Below, piece by piece: positions 25,114 to 34,260 of a DNA stretch of 64,000 bases. The stretch is from Ruminococcus sp. (lineage in GTDB: Bacteria > Bacillota > Clostridia > Oscillospirales > Ruminococcaceae). Location: the NCBI GenBank assembly GCA_017521805.1, contig JAFXDK010000051.1:1-64000 (forward strand), read 5' to 3'. The position numbers and the translations under genes were made by a program. Position 1 is the first letter of the stretch. Every line of letters begins with the position of its first letter. The notes below the pieces were generated by a model. It worked only from the letters and a program-made list of their open reading frames with translations, made no database searches and had not been told where the DNA came from.

Positions 25114-25495
25114 TCAGCTTTTTGAATTTGCTGTTAAAGCCGCTGAAAATGCCTATTGCAAGTATTCGGGTTTTCATGTTGGTGCGGCACTTCTTACAGC
25201 CGATGGAAAGATTTATACAGGCTGCAACGTGGAAAATGCATCTTACTCTATGACAATTTGTGCAGAACGTACAGCTATATTCAAGGCTGTTTCAGAGGGA
25301 GCAAGAGACTTTTCAGCTATTGCTGTTGCCGGCAGTTCTGACGGCGATTTTTCAAAGAACTGCACTCCCTGCGGTGCCTGTTTGCAGGTTATGAGCGAAT
25401 TCTGCGGCAGGGATTTTAAAATAATACTGGCTGACGGTGTGCATAATCTTTCAGATTTTCTCCCTGTCAGCTTCGGCGAGGAGAATTTGAAATGA
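25106..25495 (+). CDS. cdd: Cytidine deaminase
   Basis: The 129-aa protein begins at GTG 25106 behind a GGGGGAAAGGG run. It contains the zinc-binding and proton-shuttle motif [10 protein letters not shown] and the second zinc motif PCGACLQV, with GCNVENASY for substrate binding. It converts cytidine and deoxycytidine to uridine and deoxyuridine in pyrimidine salvage. It overlaps both neighbours, so it is read with the DUF896 and radical SAM genes. Confidence 0.93.
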   Translation: MYNQLFEFAVKAAENAYCKYSGFHVGAALLTADGKIYTGCNVENASYSMTICAERTAIFKAVSEGARDFSAIAVAGSSDGDFSKNCTPCGACLQVMSEFCGRDFKIILADGVHNLSDFLPVSFGEENLK

Positions 25496-27336
25496 ACCTT
25501 AAAGAAAAAATAGAAAAGCATCTTCTTGAAGTTCAGAAACCCTCACGCTATATAGGCGGAGAGGTGGGCAGTATCATTAAGGATAAATCAAAGGTTGATG
25601 TCCGCTTTGCGTTCTGCTTCCCCGATACATACGATATCGGAATGTCACATATCGGAATGAAGATACTTTACTCCCTTAAAAATGCAAGGGAGAATTTTTG
25701 GTGTGAGCGTTGTTATGCTCCTGATGTGGATTTTGAGAAAATAATGCGTGAGAATGATATTCCGCTGTATGCTCTTGAATCCCTTGACCCCATAAAAGAA
25801 TTTGATTTTATCGGATTTACAATGCAATATGAGCTTTCATACACTAATGTGCTGAATATGCTTGACCTTGCAGGTATACCCGTTTTTGCTAAGGACAGAA
25901 CAGAGGAACTTATACAGATTGTTGTTGCAGGCGGACCTTGTGTGTGCAATCCCGAGCCCCTTGCGGATTTTTTTGATATCTTCATTCTGGGCGAGGGTGA
26001 GGAAGTGAACCTTGAACTCATGGATTTGTACAATGAAATGAAAAAGCAGGGCGCAAATCGTCTTGAATTTCTGAGAAAAGCTGCACAGATTGAGGGGGTT
26101 TATGTTCCGCGATTCTATAATTTTGAGTACAAAGAGGACGGCACAATTGAAAAAATGACCGTGTCTGAAAATGCTCCCGAAAAGGTTATAAAGCGTATTA
26201 TCAAGGATTTCGACAAAGTTTTCTATCCTGAAAATTTTGTTGTGCCATTTACTGAAATAGTTCACGACCGTGTATCTGTTGAGGTTTTACGCGGCTGTAT
26301 CCGTGGCTGTCGTTTCTGTCAGGCAGGATTTATTTACCGCCCGTTCAGAGAAAAATCCCCCGATACAATTTATAAGGAAACTAAGTGCCTTTGCGAAAAT
26401 ACGGGATATGACGAGGTTTCACTTGCTTCACTCAGTACAAGCGACCATTCACAAATTGATGAAATGCTGTCAAAGCTTATAGATTATACTGCAGGAGAGC
26501 GTGTCAATCTCTCACTGCCCTCTCTCCGTGTGGACAATTTCACAGAGGAATTGCTTGAAAAAATCAAGAAAGTCCGCAAAAGTGGTCTGACTTTTGCCGC
26601 TGAGGGCGGAACTCAGCGTCTCCGTGATGTAATCAACAAAAATGTTACAGAAGAAGAAATCATGAGTACCTGCAAAATTGCCTTTGAGGGCGGTTACAGC
26701 AGCGTAAAGCTCTACTTCATGATGGGACTTCCTACAGAAACAGATGAGGATATAATCGGTATTGCAGAACTTGCACAGCGTATACTTGACCTTTACTACA
26801 GTATTGAAAATCGTCCTAAGGGCAGAAGTCCACAGATTTCTGTAAGCTGTGCCACATTTGTTCCGAAGCCATTTACTCCTTTTCAGTTTGAGTCGCAGGA
26901 CACCCGTGAGGAAATCGAGAGAAAGCAGAAATTACTGCTGGATTCCGTAAAATCCAAAAAGATAAAGGTAAGCTACCACGACCCCGACGTTAGTCAGCTT
27001 GAAGCTGTTCTTGCAAAGGGCGACAGAAGATTGTGCGATGTCGTTTATACCGCTTGGAAAATGGGCTGTAAATTTGACAGTTGGAGCGAGCATTTCAAGT
27101 TTGATGTGTGGCTTGAAGCCTTTGAAAAATGCGGTATCAATCCTGCATACTACGCTAACAGAAAAGCGGAATATGATGAAATACTGCCGTGGGATCACCT
27201 TGATTATATGGTATCAAAGGAGTTCTTTATCCGCGAAAACAAGACTGCGCATAAATCCGTAACTACTCCTCACTGCCGTCAGAAATGTTCAGGATGCGGA
27301 GTAAATAAAGCTGTTGGGAGGGAATGTTTTTGTTAA
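25492..27336 (+). CDS. B12-binding-like radical SAM protein (TIGR03960 type)
   Basis: This 614-aa protein has an N-terminal cobalamin-binding-like Rossmann region (FAFCFPDTYDIGMSHIGMKI) and a central radical SAM domain with the cluster motif RGCIRGCRFCQAGF at about residue 263. The C-terminal extension ends with a second Cys group (CRQKCSGCGVN). This matches the family always found beside a DUF2344 partner, which indeed follows and overlaps it by 13 bases. The reaction is not established; a tRNA- or ribosome-linked modification has been suggested for the family. Confidence 0.88.
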   Translation: MNLKEKIEKHLLEVQKPSRYIGGEVGSIIKDKSKVDVRFAFCFPDTYDIGMSHIGMKILYSLKNARENFWCERCYAPDVDFEKIMRENDIPLYALESLDPIKEFDFIGFTMQYELSYTNVLNMLDLAGIPVFAKDRTEELIQIVVAGGPCVCNPEPLADFFDIFILGEGEEVNLELMDLYNEMKKQGANRLEFLRKAAQIEGVYVPRFYNFEYKEDGTIEKMTVSENAPEKVIKRIIKDFDKVFYPENFVVPFTEIVHDRVSVEVLRGCIRGCRFCQAGFIYRPFREKSPDTIYKETKCLCENTGYDEVSLASLSTSDHSQIDEMLSKLIDYTAGERVNLSLPSLRVDNFTEELLEKIKKVRKSGLTFAAEGGTQRLRDVINKNVTEEEIMSTCKIAFEGGYSSVKLYFMMGLPTETDEDIIGIAELAQRILDLYYSIENRPKGRSPQISVSCATFVPKPFTPFQFESQDTREEIERKQKLLLDSVKSKKIKVSYHDPDVSQLEAVLAKGDRRLCDVVYTAWKMGCKFDSWSEHFKFDVWLEAFEKCGINPAYYANRKAEYDEILPWDHLDYMVSKEFFIRENKTAHKSVTTPHCRQKCSGCGVNKAVGRECFC

Positions 27337-27986
27337 GACTTCGTGCAACATTTGAAAAAACAGGGCGTGCAAAATATATTTCACATCTCGATTTAAACCG
27401 CTGTATGCTGAGAATTTTCCGCCGTTCAAAGCTTCCTGTTTGGTATACCGAGGGATTCAATCCACATCCTTATTACAGCTTTGCCCTTGCTTTATCCCTT
27501 GGATTTGAAAGCAGCTGTGAAATTATGGATTTCAATATTACCGATGACAATATGCCCCTTGATACAATAAAGGAAAGGCTCAACGAGGTTATGCCCGAGG
27601 GTATGCGTATAGTTGATATTGCTCCGCAGATACAGAAAATTACTGCTATTGCAAAAGCTGAATATACATTCGATTTGAAAAGCGAGGAAACAGACGAACT
27701 TTTCAAGGCTGTTGAAAATCTTCTTACTTCGCCTGAAATTCTCATTGAGAAAAAGACGAAAAAGGGTATTAAGACAGTTGACCTGAAACCAGATATGGAC
27801 ATTCTCTGCTGTGAAGCTGTTGGGGATACCGTAAAAATGAAAATGCGTCTCCCTGCCGGAACAAAAACAAATTATAATCCGACACTTTTTGTTGAAGCGT
27901 TGAGAAACTCCTGCGAAATTCCTTTCGATATGGAAAATACACGCCGTACAGGAATTTTATGTGAAAATAATGAAAAATTTTCTTGA
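27324..27986 (+). CDS. DUF2344 / TIGR03936 radical-SAM-associated protein
   Basis: The 220-aa partner of the preceding radical SAM protein shows the family start RLRATFEKTGRAKYISHLDL, then RRSKLPVWYTEGFNPHPYYS. Translation probably starts at ATG 27324 or at TTG 27330; the latter has the better spacing (8 bases) from GGGAGGG. The two proteins are fused in some bacteria, which supports a complex. Confidence 0.85.
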   Translation: MFLLRLRATFEKTGRAKYISHLDLNRCMLRIFRRSKLPVWYTEGFNPHPYYSFALALSLGFESSCEIMDFNITDDNMPLDTIKERLNEVMPEGMRIVDIAPQIQKITAIAKAEYTFDLKSEETDELFKAVENLLTSPEILIEKKTKKGIKTVDLKPDMDILCCEAVGDTVKMKMRLPAGTKTNYNPTLFVEALRNSCEIPFDMENTRRTGILCENNEKFS

Positions 27987-27992
27987 AAACAC

Positions 27993-28021
27993 TTGCAATT
28001 TCTGAAAAAGTATGGTATAAT
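27993..28021 (+). promoter_or_regulatory. rplS promoter
   Basis: TTGCAA (27993-27998) and TATAAT (28016-28021) with 17 bases between them, 210 bases upstream of the L19 start codon. Confidence 0.75.
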
Positions 28022-28029
28022 TATAAAGC

Positions 28030-28215
28030 ATTTGTAATCCGTCTGTTTTTTGCAGATGAGGGTTAATGCCGAAAGACATTAAATCGAGCAGTCCGCTGCC
28101 TTGAATGTTGTGTCGGTGACATAACAAACGTGCCTTATGGCAATTGTGTTTATTCCCGTATCTCCGTTATGCTGAAGCGGATTTTTCGGGAGAGGTAAGA
28201 ATGTTCGGAAATTTT
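28030..28215 (+). promoter_or_regulatory. Structured leader of ribosomal protein L19 mRNA
   Basis: The 5' UTR is about 200 bases and holds several stems: TGTTGTGTC/GACATAACA near 28107-28127, TGCC/GGCA near 28132-28143, and a larger CCCG...CGGG pair around 28155-28192 close to the ribosome binding site. L19 leaders with autogenous control are known in Firmicutes. The match to that RNA family is inferred from position and structure only. Confidence 0.5.
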
Positions 28216-28229
28216 AGGAGGATTTTAAA

Positions 28230-28574
28230 ATGGATGCACTCAAATTAATCAGCGGATCAAGCATGAAGGAAAATGCGCCCCAGTTCAACGTAGGTGATAC
28301 TGTTAAGGTACACGTTCGTATTCAGGAAGGCGAGAAGAGCCGTATTCAGATTTTCGAGGGTACTGTTATTGCTAAGAAGCACGGCGGTATCAGCGAAACT
28401 TTCACTGTAAGACGTGTTGCTCACGGTTGCGGCATTGAAAGAGTTTTCCCTCTCCACGCACCTGCTGTTGATAAGGTGGAAGTTGTAAGACACGGTAAAG
28501 TTCGCCGTGCTAAGCTCTACTACCTCAGAGACAGAGTTGGTAAGGCTGCAAAGGTTAAGGAGCAGATTCGATAA
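28230..28574 (+). CDS. rplS: 50S ribosomal protein L19
   Basis: The 114-aa protein has all of the L19 features: FNVGDTVKVHVRIQEGEKSR, IQIFEGTVIAKKHGG, FTVRRVAHGCGIERVFPLH and KLYYLRDRVGKAAKVKE. It sits at the 30S-50S interface. AGGAGG precedes ATG 28230. The usual rimM-trmD genes are not next to it here. Confidence 0.97.
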   Translation: MDALKLISGSSMKENAPQFNVGDTVKVHVRIQEGEKSRIQIFEGTVIAKKHGGISETFTVRRVAHGCGIERVFPLHAPAVDKVEVVRHGKVRRAKLYYLRDRVGKAAKVKEQIR

Positions 28575-28592
28575 GACTGTGTTTGAGTCCGT

Positions 28593-28653
28593 GCCGTCGG
28601 TTCGTTCCGACGGCTTCGGCTCCTATCCGTTGGGGACTTCATGTCCCTTTTTT
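28593..28653 (+). terminator. Two hairpins ending the rplS transcript
   Basis: GCCGTCGG/CCGACGGC (28593-28614) is followed by GGGAC/GTCCC (28633-28647) with six T at 28648-28653; the second is the likely terminator. Confidence 0.75.
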
Positions 28654-28719
28654 GCTATTTGGAAATCAGTGCTGACTGTAGAACAGACACGCTTAAATAT
28701 ACGATTGTGAGGTACAGCA

Positions 28720-29469
28720 ATGGACGAAAATAAGGAAATCATTGAAACAAAAGAAAATGAAGAAAACAACGTAGAAACAGTATCTGAGGCTGTTTCTGAG
28801 GAAAATACCGCTGAAAAAAATGACAGCGAAAAGAAAAAAGGAAATTTGTTAAAGGATTTTATAGAGATTTTTGAATCTACTCTTACTACTGTATTTGTCA
28901 TTGTTATGATATTTACTTATATTTTGCACCCTGTAAATATTGTTGGAGAATCTATGGTTCCGACGCTTAATCAGAATCTGACATCTGAGCGTGAAGCCAA
29001 AGGAGATAATGACAAGGTGTTCATGAACACTGTTTTCTTTGATGTCAAATATGGCGACATTCTCGTAATCGACAAGGATAAGAATTATCTCCTTGATGAA
29101 AACGGTGAAGTTATTGAGCCTGTATATGATCATGCTCTTAATCAGTGCATTATTAAGAGAGTAATTGCTGTAGGCGGTCAGACTATTGATATTCGCGATA
29201 ATCAGGTTATTGTTGACGGAAAGGTTATTGATGAGCCTTATATTGCTCCAAATTCAACAACTGATGATAATGGTGCATTCGGAGAACAATATCCTATAAC
29301 AATTCCTGAGGGATATTACTTTGTAATGGGCGATAATCGTAATAATTCGACAGACAGCCGCGCAAGAAGTGTCGGACTTGTTAAAAAGAATCAGATTTAC
29401 GGCAAGGCTATTATAAAGTATTCGCCTCTTGAAGAATTTGATATTCTCATCGGCTCACATAAGGGTTAA
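28720..29469 (+). CDS. lepB: Signal peptidase I
   Basis: The 249-aa protein has an acidic cytoplasmic tail of about 45 residues, one membrane helix at about 52-72, the catalytic Ser in GESMVPTL and the catalytic Lys in IIKRVIAVGGQTIDI. Box E is GDNRNNSTDSR. It cleaves signal peptides on the outer face of the membrane. Compared with the next gene it has a longer acidic N-terminal tail and a larger loop after the Ser. Confidence 0.93.
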   Translation: MDENKEIIETKENEENNVETVSEAVSEENTAEKNDSEKKKGNLLKDFIEIFESTLTTVFVIVMIFTYILHPVNIVGESMVPTLNQNLTSEREAKGDNDKVFMNTVFFDVKYGDILVIDKDKNYLLDENGEVIEPVYDHALNQCIIKRVIAVGGQTIDIRDNQVIVDGKVIDEPYIAPNSTTDDNGAFGEQYPITIPEGYYFVMGDNRNNSTDSRARSVGLVKKNQIYGKAIIKYSPLEEFDILIGSHKG

Positions 29470-29475
29470 TCTGCA

Positions 29476-30051
29476 TTGAAAAAATTTCTAAAAAGTGCCG
29501 TTGGACTGATTGAACAATTTATAATTACATTTTTTGTTCTATGTCTTGTTTTCACTTATTTATTCCGTATTGTCAGTGTAAGCGGTGATTCCATGCTGAA
29601 TACGCTTAAAGACGGCAATCGCGTAATTGTCAACGCTATGGACAGAAAAGTTGAAAACGGTGATATTGTGGTAATTGACCTGAATAATGCTGTAACTTTT
29701 GCTGAAAATGAAACTCTTGAAATATGCAATGGTTTAAATAAAACCGTAGTAAAACGAGTTGTTGCAACTGAGGGGCAGACTATAGATATTGACTTTGCCG
29801 CAGGAATAGTCTATGTTGACGGTGAAAGGCTATACGAAGATTATATTGAGCTTGGGCTTACTCACTACGACGGCGGCGCATTTACAGGAAAATATCCTAT
29901 AACCGTTCCTGAGGGCTATGTTTTCATTATGGGTGATAACCGTTCCGTTTCCATGGACAGCCGTTCTGAAAAAATCGGATTTGTATCTGTGGATGATATT
30001 ACAGGTACGGTCATTCTTAGATTTTACCCCGATTTTGCTTTTTTCTCTTGA
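29476..30051 (+). CDS. Second signal peptidase I
   Basis: The 191-aa paralogue starts at TTG 29476, six bases after the stop of the first one. It has a membrane helix at about residues 12-30, catalytic Ser in SGDSMLNTL, Lys in VVKRVVATEGQTIDI and GDNRSVSMDSR. Tandem type I signal peptidases fit an organism exporting many proteins. It probably shares an mRNA with the preceding peptidase and the GTPase that follows. Confidence 0.92.
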   Translation: MKKFLKSAVGLIEQFIITFFVLCLVFTYLFRIVSVSGDSMLNTLKDGNRVIVNAMDRKVENGDIVVIDLNNAVTFAENETLEICNGLNKTVVKRVVATEGQTIDIDFAAGIVYVDGERLYEDYIELGLTHYDGGAFTGKYPITVPEGYVFIMGDNRSVSMDSRSEKIGFVSVDDITGTVILRFYPDFAFFS

Positions 30052-30064
30052 ACAGGAGGATAAT

Positions 30065-30940
30065 TTGGAAAATACTGATATAAAAACTATACAATGGTTT
30101 CCCGGTCATATGGCAAAGACAAGACGGGCGATTACAGCCAATCTTAAGCTTGTTGACGCTGTTGTGGAAATCATTGATGCGCGTACTCCCTTGAGCAGCC
30201 GCAATCCCGAAATTGACACAATGACTGCGTCAAAACCGCGAATTGTTTTGCTGAATAAATGTGACCTTGCAGATGCAAACGCTACAACTGCATGGGTTGA
30301 TTATCTTAAAAAAGAAAATGTAACAGCCCTTGCTGTTGACTGTAAATCGGGAAAGGGCATAAATAAGCTAATGTCAACCCTTAAAGCAACTGTGCTTAAA
30401 GAGCTTATGGATAAGCGCGAGAAAAACGGCATGACGGGTGCGCCTGTACGCCTTATGATACTTGGTATACCCAACGTAGGAAAAAGTTCTCTTATAAATC
30501 GTCTTGCAGGCAGTAAACGTGCGAAGGTTGAGGACCGTCCCGGCGTTACACGTGTAAAGCAGTGGGTAAAGCTTAAAGATAATACAGAATTGCTTGATAT
30601 GCCCGGTGTTTTGTGGCCTAAGTTTGAGGACCAGTCCGCAGCGATACGTCTTGCATTTACAGGTGCTATAAGCGACGATATCCTTGATATCGAAACTCTT
30701 GCAATGAAGCTGCTGAGCTATCTTGCTGAGAGCTATCCACAGGCACTTGTTGAGCGCTACAAGATTGAAATTGAAGATACCGACGACGGACTTGCACTCC
30801 TTGAAAAAGTGGGAAAAAAGCGTGGCATGGTAGTATCTGGCGGCGAAATCAATACTGAACGAGCTGCTATTACCGTTCTGGACGAGTTCAGAAGCGGCAA
30901 GCTTGGACGTATTACCCTCGAAATGCCCGAGGTGAAGTGA
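30065..30940 (+). CDS. rbgA: Ribosome biogenesis GTPase YlqF/RbgA
   Basis: The start is TTG 30065, five bases after AGGAGG; the longer frame from 29918 would overlap the peptidase gene. The 291-aa GTPase has the circularly permuted motif order of the family: G4 LLNKCDLAD first, G5, then G1 GIPNVGKSSLINRL and G3 LLDMPGVLWP. The N-terminal QWFPGHMAKTRR is the family signature. It acts in late 50S assembly. Confidence 0.94.
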   Translation: MENTDIKTIQWFPGHMAKTRRAITANLKLVDAVVEIIDARTPLSSRNPEIDTMTASKPRIVLLNKCDLADANATTAWVDYLKKENVTALAVDCKSGKGINKLMSTLKATVLKELMDKREKNGMTGAPVRLMILGIPNVGKSSLINRLAGSKRAKVEDRPGVTRVKQWVKLKDNTELLDMPGVLWPKFEDQSAAIRLAFTGAISDDILDIETLAMKLLSYLAESYPQALVERYKIEIEDTDDGLALLEKVGKKRGMVVSGGEINTERAAITVLDEFRSGKLGRITLEMPEVK

Positions 30941-30941
30941 A

Positions 30942-31577
30942 ATGGCAAGAATTGTACTTCACAAGGAACTTTTTGATTACGACAAGGAGCTGCGTCAGAA
31001 TTATCCCATATTGTGCGGAGTTGACGAGGCAGGACGAGGTCCCCTTGCAGGTGATGTATATGCCGCCGCAGTTGTTCTTAGCAATGATGTGCTCATTGAC
31101 TATCTCAACGACAGCAAGAAAATCTCAGAAAAACGCCGTGAAATGCTTTTTGATGAAATAATCGAAAAGGCAGATGCTTACTGCATTGCTACAGCCTCTG
31201 TTGCGGAAATTGACGAGATAAATATTTTGCAGGCAACCATGCTTGCTATGAAGCGTGCTGTTGAAGGGCTTGGCTTAAATCCTGATATGGCGCTTATTGA
31301 CGGAAATCGTATGCCTGACCTTGACTGCCCTGCCGACAATGTTATAAAGGGCGATGCTAAATCCGCTTCAATATCGGCTGCATCGGTGCTTGCAAAGGTT
31401 GCCCGTGACCGATATATGAGAGAAATTGCTGAAAAATATCCGCAATATTGCTTTGAACAGCATAAGGGCTACGGCACAAAGCTTCACTGCGATATGCTGA
31501 AACAGTACGGTCCAAGCGATGTTCATAGAAAAACATTTCTGAAAAAGATTCTGGGTGAAAGTGATGAACAGCGTTGA
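30942..31577 (+). CDS. rnhB: Ribonuclease HII
   Basis: The 211-aa enzyme cleaves RNA in RNA-DNA hybrids, including single ribonucleotides. The metal-binding acids are in GVDEAGRGPLAG and ALIDGN, followed by KGDAKSASISAASVLAKVAR. It follows rbgA by one base, an arrangement conserved in Firmicutes. Confidence 0.95.
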   Translation: MARIVLHKELFDYDKELRQNYPILCGVDEAGRGPLAGDVYAAAVVLSNDVLIDYLNDSKKISEKRREMLFDEIIEKADAYCIATASVAEIDEINILQATMLAMKRAVEGLGLNPDMALIDGNRMPDLDCPADNVIKGDAKSASISAASVLAKVARDRYMREIAEKYPQYCFEQHKGYGTKLHCDMLKQYGPSDVHRKTFLKKILGESDEQR

Positions 31578-31941
31578 AATTGGCAATATAGGTGAGGATT
31601 ATGTATGCTCCTACCTTATAAAGCAGGGATATGAAATTGTGGAACGTAATTATCGCATACGCGGTGGTGAAATTGACATAATTGCCGTGAATTCCGACTA
31701 TATTGCATTTGTGGAGGTCAAATCCCGTAAACCTGACAGCATGGTAAGCGGATTTGATGCCGTGAACTATCGTAAGCGAGAGCTTATAATTAAAACTGCA
31801 AGTGATTTTTGCTCAAAAAATCCTAACAAGCTCCAACCGAGATTTGATACCGCACAGGTAATTATCTCGGAGGGCAGGGTGCTGAGCATTGATTATATAC
31901 AAAATGCCTTTGATACAACAGGCTTTAAATTCATTTTTTAA
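31564..31941 (+). CDS. YraN / UPF0102 family endonuclease-like protein
   Basis: This 125-aa protein shows the family pattern: IGNIGEDYVCSYLIKQGYEI, NYRIRGGEIDIIA and FVEVKSRK, an ExK-type nuclease core. ATG 31564 is preferred (GGGTGA upstream) over a GTG nine bases earlier. It overlaps the rnhB end by 14 bases. The family is thought to be nuclease-like, with an unproven role in DNA handling. Confidence 0.9.
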   Translation: MNSVEIGNIGEDYVCSYLIKQGYEIVERNYRIRGGEIDIIAVNSDYIAFVEVKSRKPDSMVSGFDAVNYRKRELIIKTASDFCSKNPNKLQPRFDTAQVIISEGRVLSIDYIQNAFDTTGFKFIF

Positions 31942-31953
31942 AAGGGTGATTTT

Positions 31954-33447
31954 ATGTTTTACAACAGTACAAGAAACAGCGGAGTTAAGGTAAACAGCGC
32001 TGAGGCTATCATTCAGGGAATTTCCGTTGAGGGCGGACTTTTTGTTCCTGAATCAATACCACAGCTTACCGCTGAGGAACTCAAAGCTGTAGGCGATATG
32101 AAATACGCTGACAGAGCAGCTTTTGTTTTCTCTAAATTCCTGACAGATTTCACAGAGGCTGAAATCCACTACTGTACTGATAATGCCTATTCAACAAAAA
32201 ATTTCGAAACAGAGAGTATTGCTGAAATAGCTCATCTTTTCGACGGTACATATATGCTTGAACTCTGGCACGGTCCAACCTGCGCATTTAAGGATATGGC
32301 TTTGCAGATTCTTCCGTATTTCCTCACAACATCTGCAAAGAAAGTCAATCTTGACAAGAAGATTGTGATTCTTGTTGCTACATCGGGAGATACAGGAAAG
32401 GCTGCTCTGGAGGGATTCAAGGATGTTGAAAATACATCAATTCTCGTATTTTATCCCGAGGACGGCGTAAGCCCCATGCAGAAGCGTCAGATGAAGACAC
32501 AGGAGGGGGGGAACGTCGGAGTATGTGCAATTAAGGGAAATTTTGACGACTGCCAAAACGGTGTAAAGGCTATCTTCACAGATAACGATGTAAAGGCTGC
32601 TCTTGATTCAAAAAATATGGTTTTCTCCAGCGCAAACTCTATCAACTGGGGCAGACTTGTACCTCAGATTGTTTACTATGTTTCCGCTTATGCTGAGCTT
32701 GTAAAGAGCGAGGAAATTACTGAGGGCGAAAAGATTAATATTGTAGTTCCTACAGGTAACTTCGGAAATATCCTTGCAGCGTATCTTGCAAAGCATATGG
32801 GTGTTCCTGTAAATAAGCTTATCTGCGCTTCAAATGTGAACAACGTTCTCACAGATTTCATAAATACAGGCGTATACGACAGAAATCGTCAGTTCTATGC
32901 TACAGTTTCTCCCTCTATGGATATTCTCATTTCAAGCAACCTTGAAAGACTTCTCTATCTCATGACAGACAGAAACGACGCTGTTATCAACGAGTGGTTC
33001 GGTAAGCTTGCTTCTGAGGGTAAATACGAAGTTTCCGACGATGTAAAGGCCAAGCTTAAAGATGAATTCTTCGGCGGCTTCTGTGATGACGAGCAGACAA
33101 AGGCTACAATTCACGATATTTATGAGAAGTATTCATATACATGCGATACTCACACAGCCGTTGCCGTTAAGGTATACAACGATTATAAGGCTGCTACAGG
33201 CGACGAGACAAAGACTGTTATCGCTTCAACAGCAAGCCCCTACAAGTTCTCTGCTGCTGTTCTGGAGGCTCTTGAAAATGGAACTTCCGATATAGACGAA
33301 TATGCAAAGGTTGACAGAATTGCTGAACTTTCAGATATTCCTGTTCCTGCGGCTCTTGCTGACCTGAAAAACAAGCCTGAGCGTTTCACAGATGTAATCG
33401 GCAAGACAGAGCAGAAAAACTACGTTCTCAACGTACTTGGTATCTGA
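31954..33447 (+). CDS. thrC: Threonine synthase
   Basis: The 497-aa PLP enzyme turns O-phosphohomoserine into threonine. The PLP lysine is in GPTCAFKDMALQ, the phosphate-binding loop is VATSGDTGKAALEGF, and VPTGNFGNILAAYLAKHMG is characteristic. N-terminal NSAEAIIQGISVEGGLFVP fits the longer form of the family. It overlaps the next gene by one base. Confidence 0.95.
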   Translation: MFYNSTRNSGVKVNSAEAIIQGISVEGGLFVPESIPQLTAEELKAVGDMKYADRAAFVFSKFLTDFTEAEIHYCTDNAYSTKNFETESIAEIAHLFDGTYMLELWHGPTCAFKDMALQILPYFLTTSAKKVNLDKKIVILVATSGDTGKAALEGFKDVENTSILVFYPEDGVSPMQKRQMKTQEGGNVGVCAIKGNFDDCQNGVKAIFTDNDVKAALDSKNMVFSSANSINWGRLVPQIVYYVSAYAELVKSEEITEGEKINIVVPTGNFGNILAAYLAKHMGVPVNKLICASNVNNVLTDFINTGVYDRNRQFYATVSPSMDILISSNLERLLYLMTDRNDAVINEWFGKLASEGKYEVSDDVKAKLKDEFFGGFCDDEQTKATIHDIYEKYSYTCDTHTAVAVKVYNDYKAATGDETKTVIASTASPYKFSAAVLEALENGTSDIDEYAKVDRIAELSDIPVPAALADLKNKPERFTDVIGKTEQKNYVLNVLGI

Positions 33448-34139
33448 TGAGCCTGTATGTTATTGGCGACCTGCATTTGTGCTTCTGCGACACTTCAAAG
33501 ACTATGGAAGTATTTGCAGGTTGGGATGATTATCAGCAAAAAATCGAGGAAAACTGGCTTGAAACCATTACAGCCGAGGATACGGTGGTTTTGGCAGGAG
33601 ATATTTCGTGGGGAATGTCCATGCAGCAGGCACTGCCTGATTTTCAGTTCATTCACAATCTTCCGGGACAAAAAATTATCCTCAAAGGCAATCATGATTA
33701 CTGGTGGATGACCATGAAGAAAATGGAGGACTTCTTCGCCGAAAACGGTCTGGATTCCATAAAAATTCTTCACAACAATCACTATGCCTATGATGAATAT
33801 GGTATCTGCGGTACTCGTGGCTGGGTTAATATGCCCGGAGAGGTGCAGGACGAAAAGGTGCTTCGCAGAGAAGTACAGCGCCTTGAAACCTCTATAAAAT
33901 CTGCTGTTTCCGCAGGACTTGAACCAATAGTGTTTATGCATTATCCGCCGATTTTTGCTTCAAATTTCAACTATGATATACTTGAAATATTGTACCGCTA
34001 CAATATCAAGGATTGCTATTACGGACATATCCACGGGCATTCTGCCCATGGATTGTGTGTAACAAACACCTATGATGACATAAATTTCCATTTAATTTCG
34101 GGTGATTATTTACATTTTATTCCAGAAAAGGTGCTTTAA
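33447..34139 (+). CDS. Metallophosphoesterase
   Basis: The 230-aa protein has the calcineurin-like metal-binding motifs in order: VIGDLHLC, LAGDISWGM, LKGNHDYWW, FMHYPP and YYGHIHGHSAHG. The substrate is not known. Its start overlaps the thrC stop (TGATG). Confidence 0.9.
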   Translation: MSLYVIGDLHLCFCDTSKTMEVFAGWDDYQQKIEENWLETITAEDTVVLAGDISWGMSMQQALPDFQFIHNLPGQKIILKGNHDYWWMTMKKMEDFFAENGLDSIKILHNNHYAYDEYGICGTRGWVNMPGEVQDEKVLRREVQRLETSIKSAVSAGLEPIVFMHYPPIFASNFNYDILEILYRYNIKDCYYGHIHGHSAHGLCVTNTYDDINFHLISGDYLHFIPEKVL

Positions 34140-34183
34140 TTTATGAAATAGGTAGAAGTCTTGAATTATTGTAGAAATATGAT

Positions 34184-34200
34184 TTGAAATATGGTATAAT
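34184..34200 (+). promoter_or_regulatory. Extended -10 promoter element of tig
   Basis: TATGGTATAAT contains the TGn extension and a perfect TATAAT at 34195-34200. No good -35 hexamer lies at normal distance. Confidence 0.5.
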
Positions 34201-34260
34201 AATTAGGTATTCTTTAAGATGTACAAAGCGCATCTACATATATATTAATGGAGGATCATT

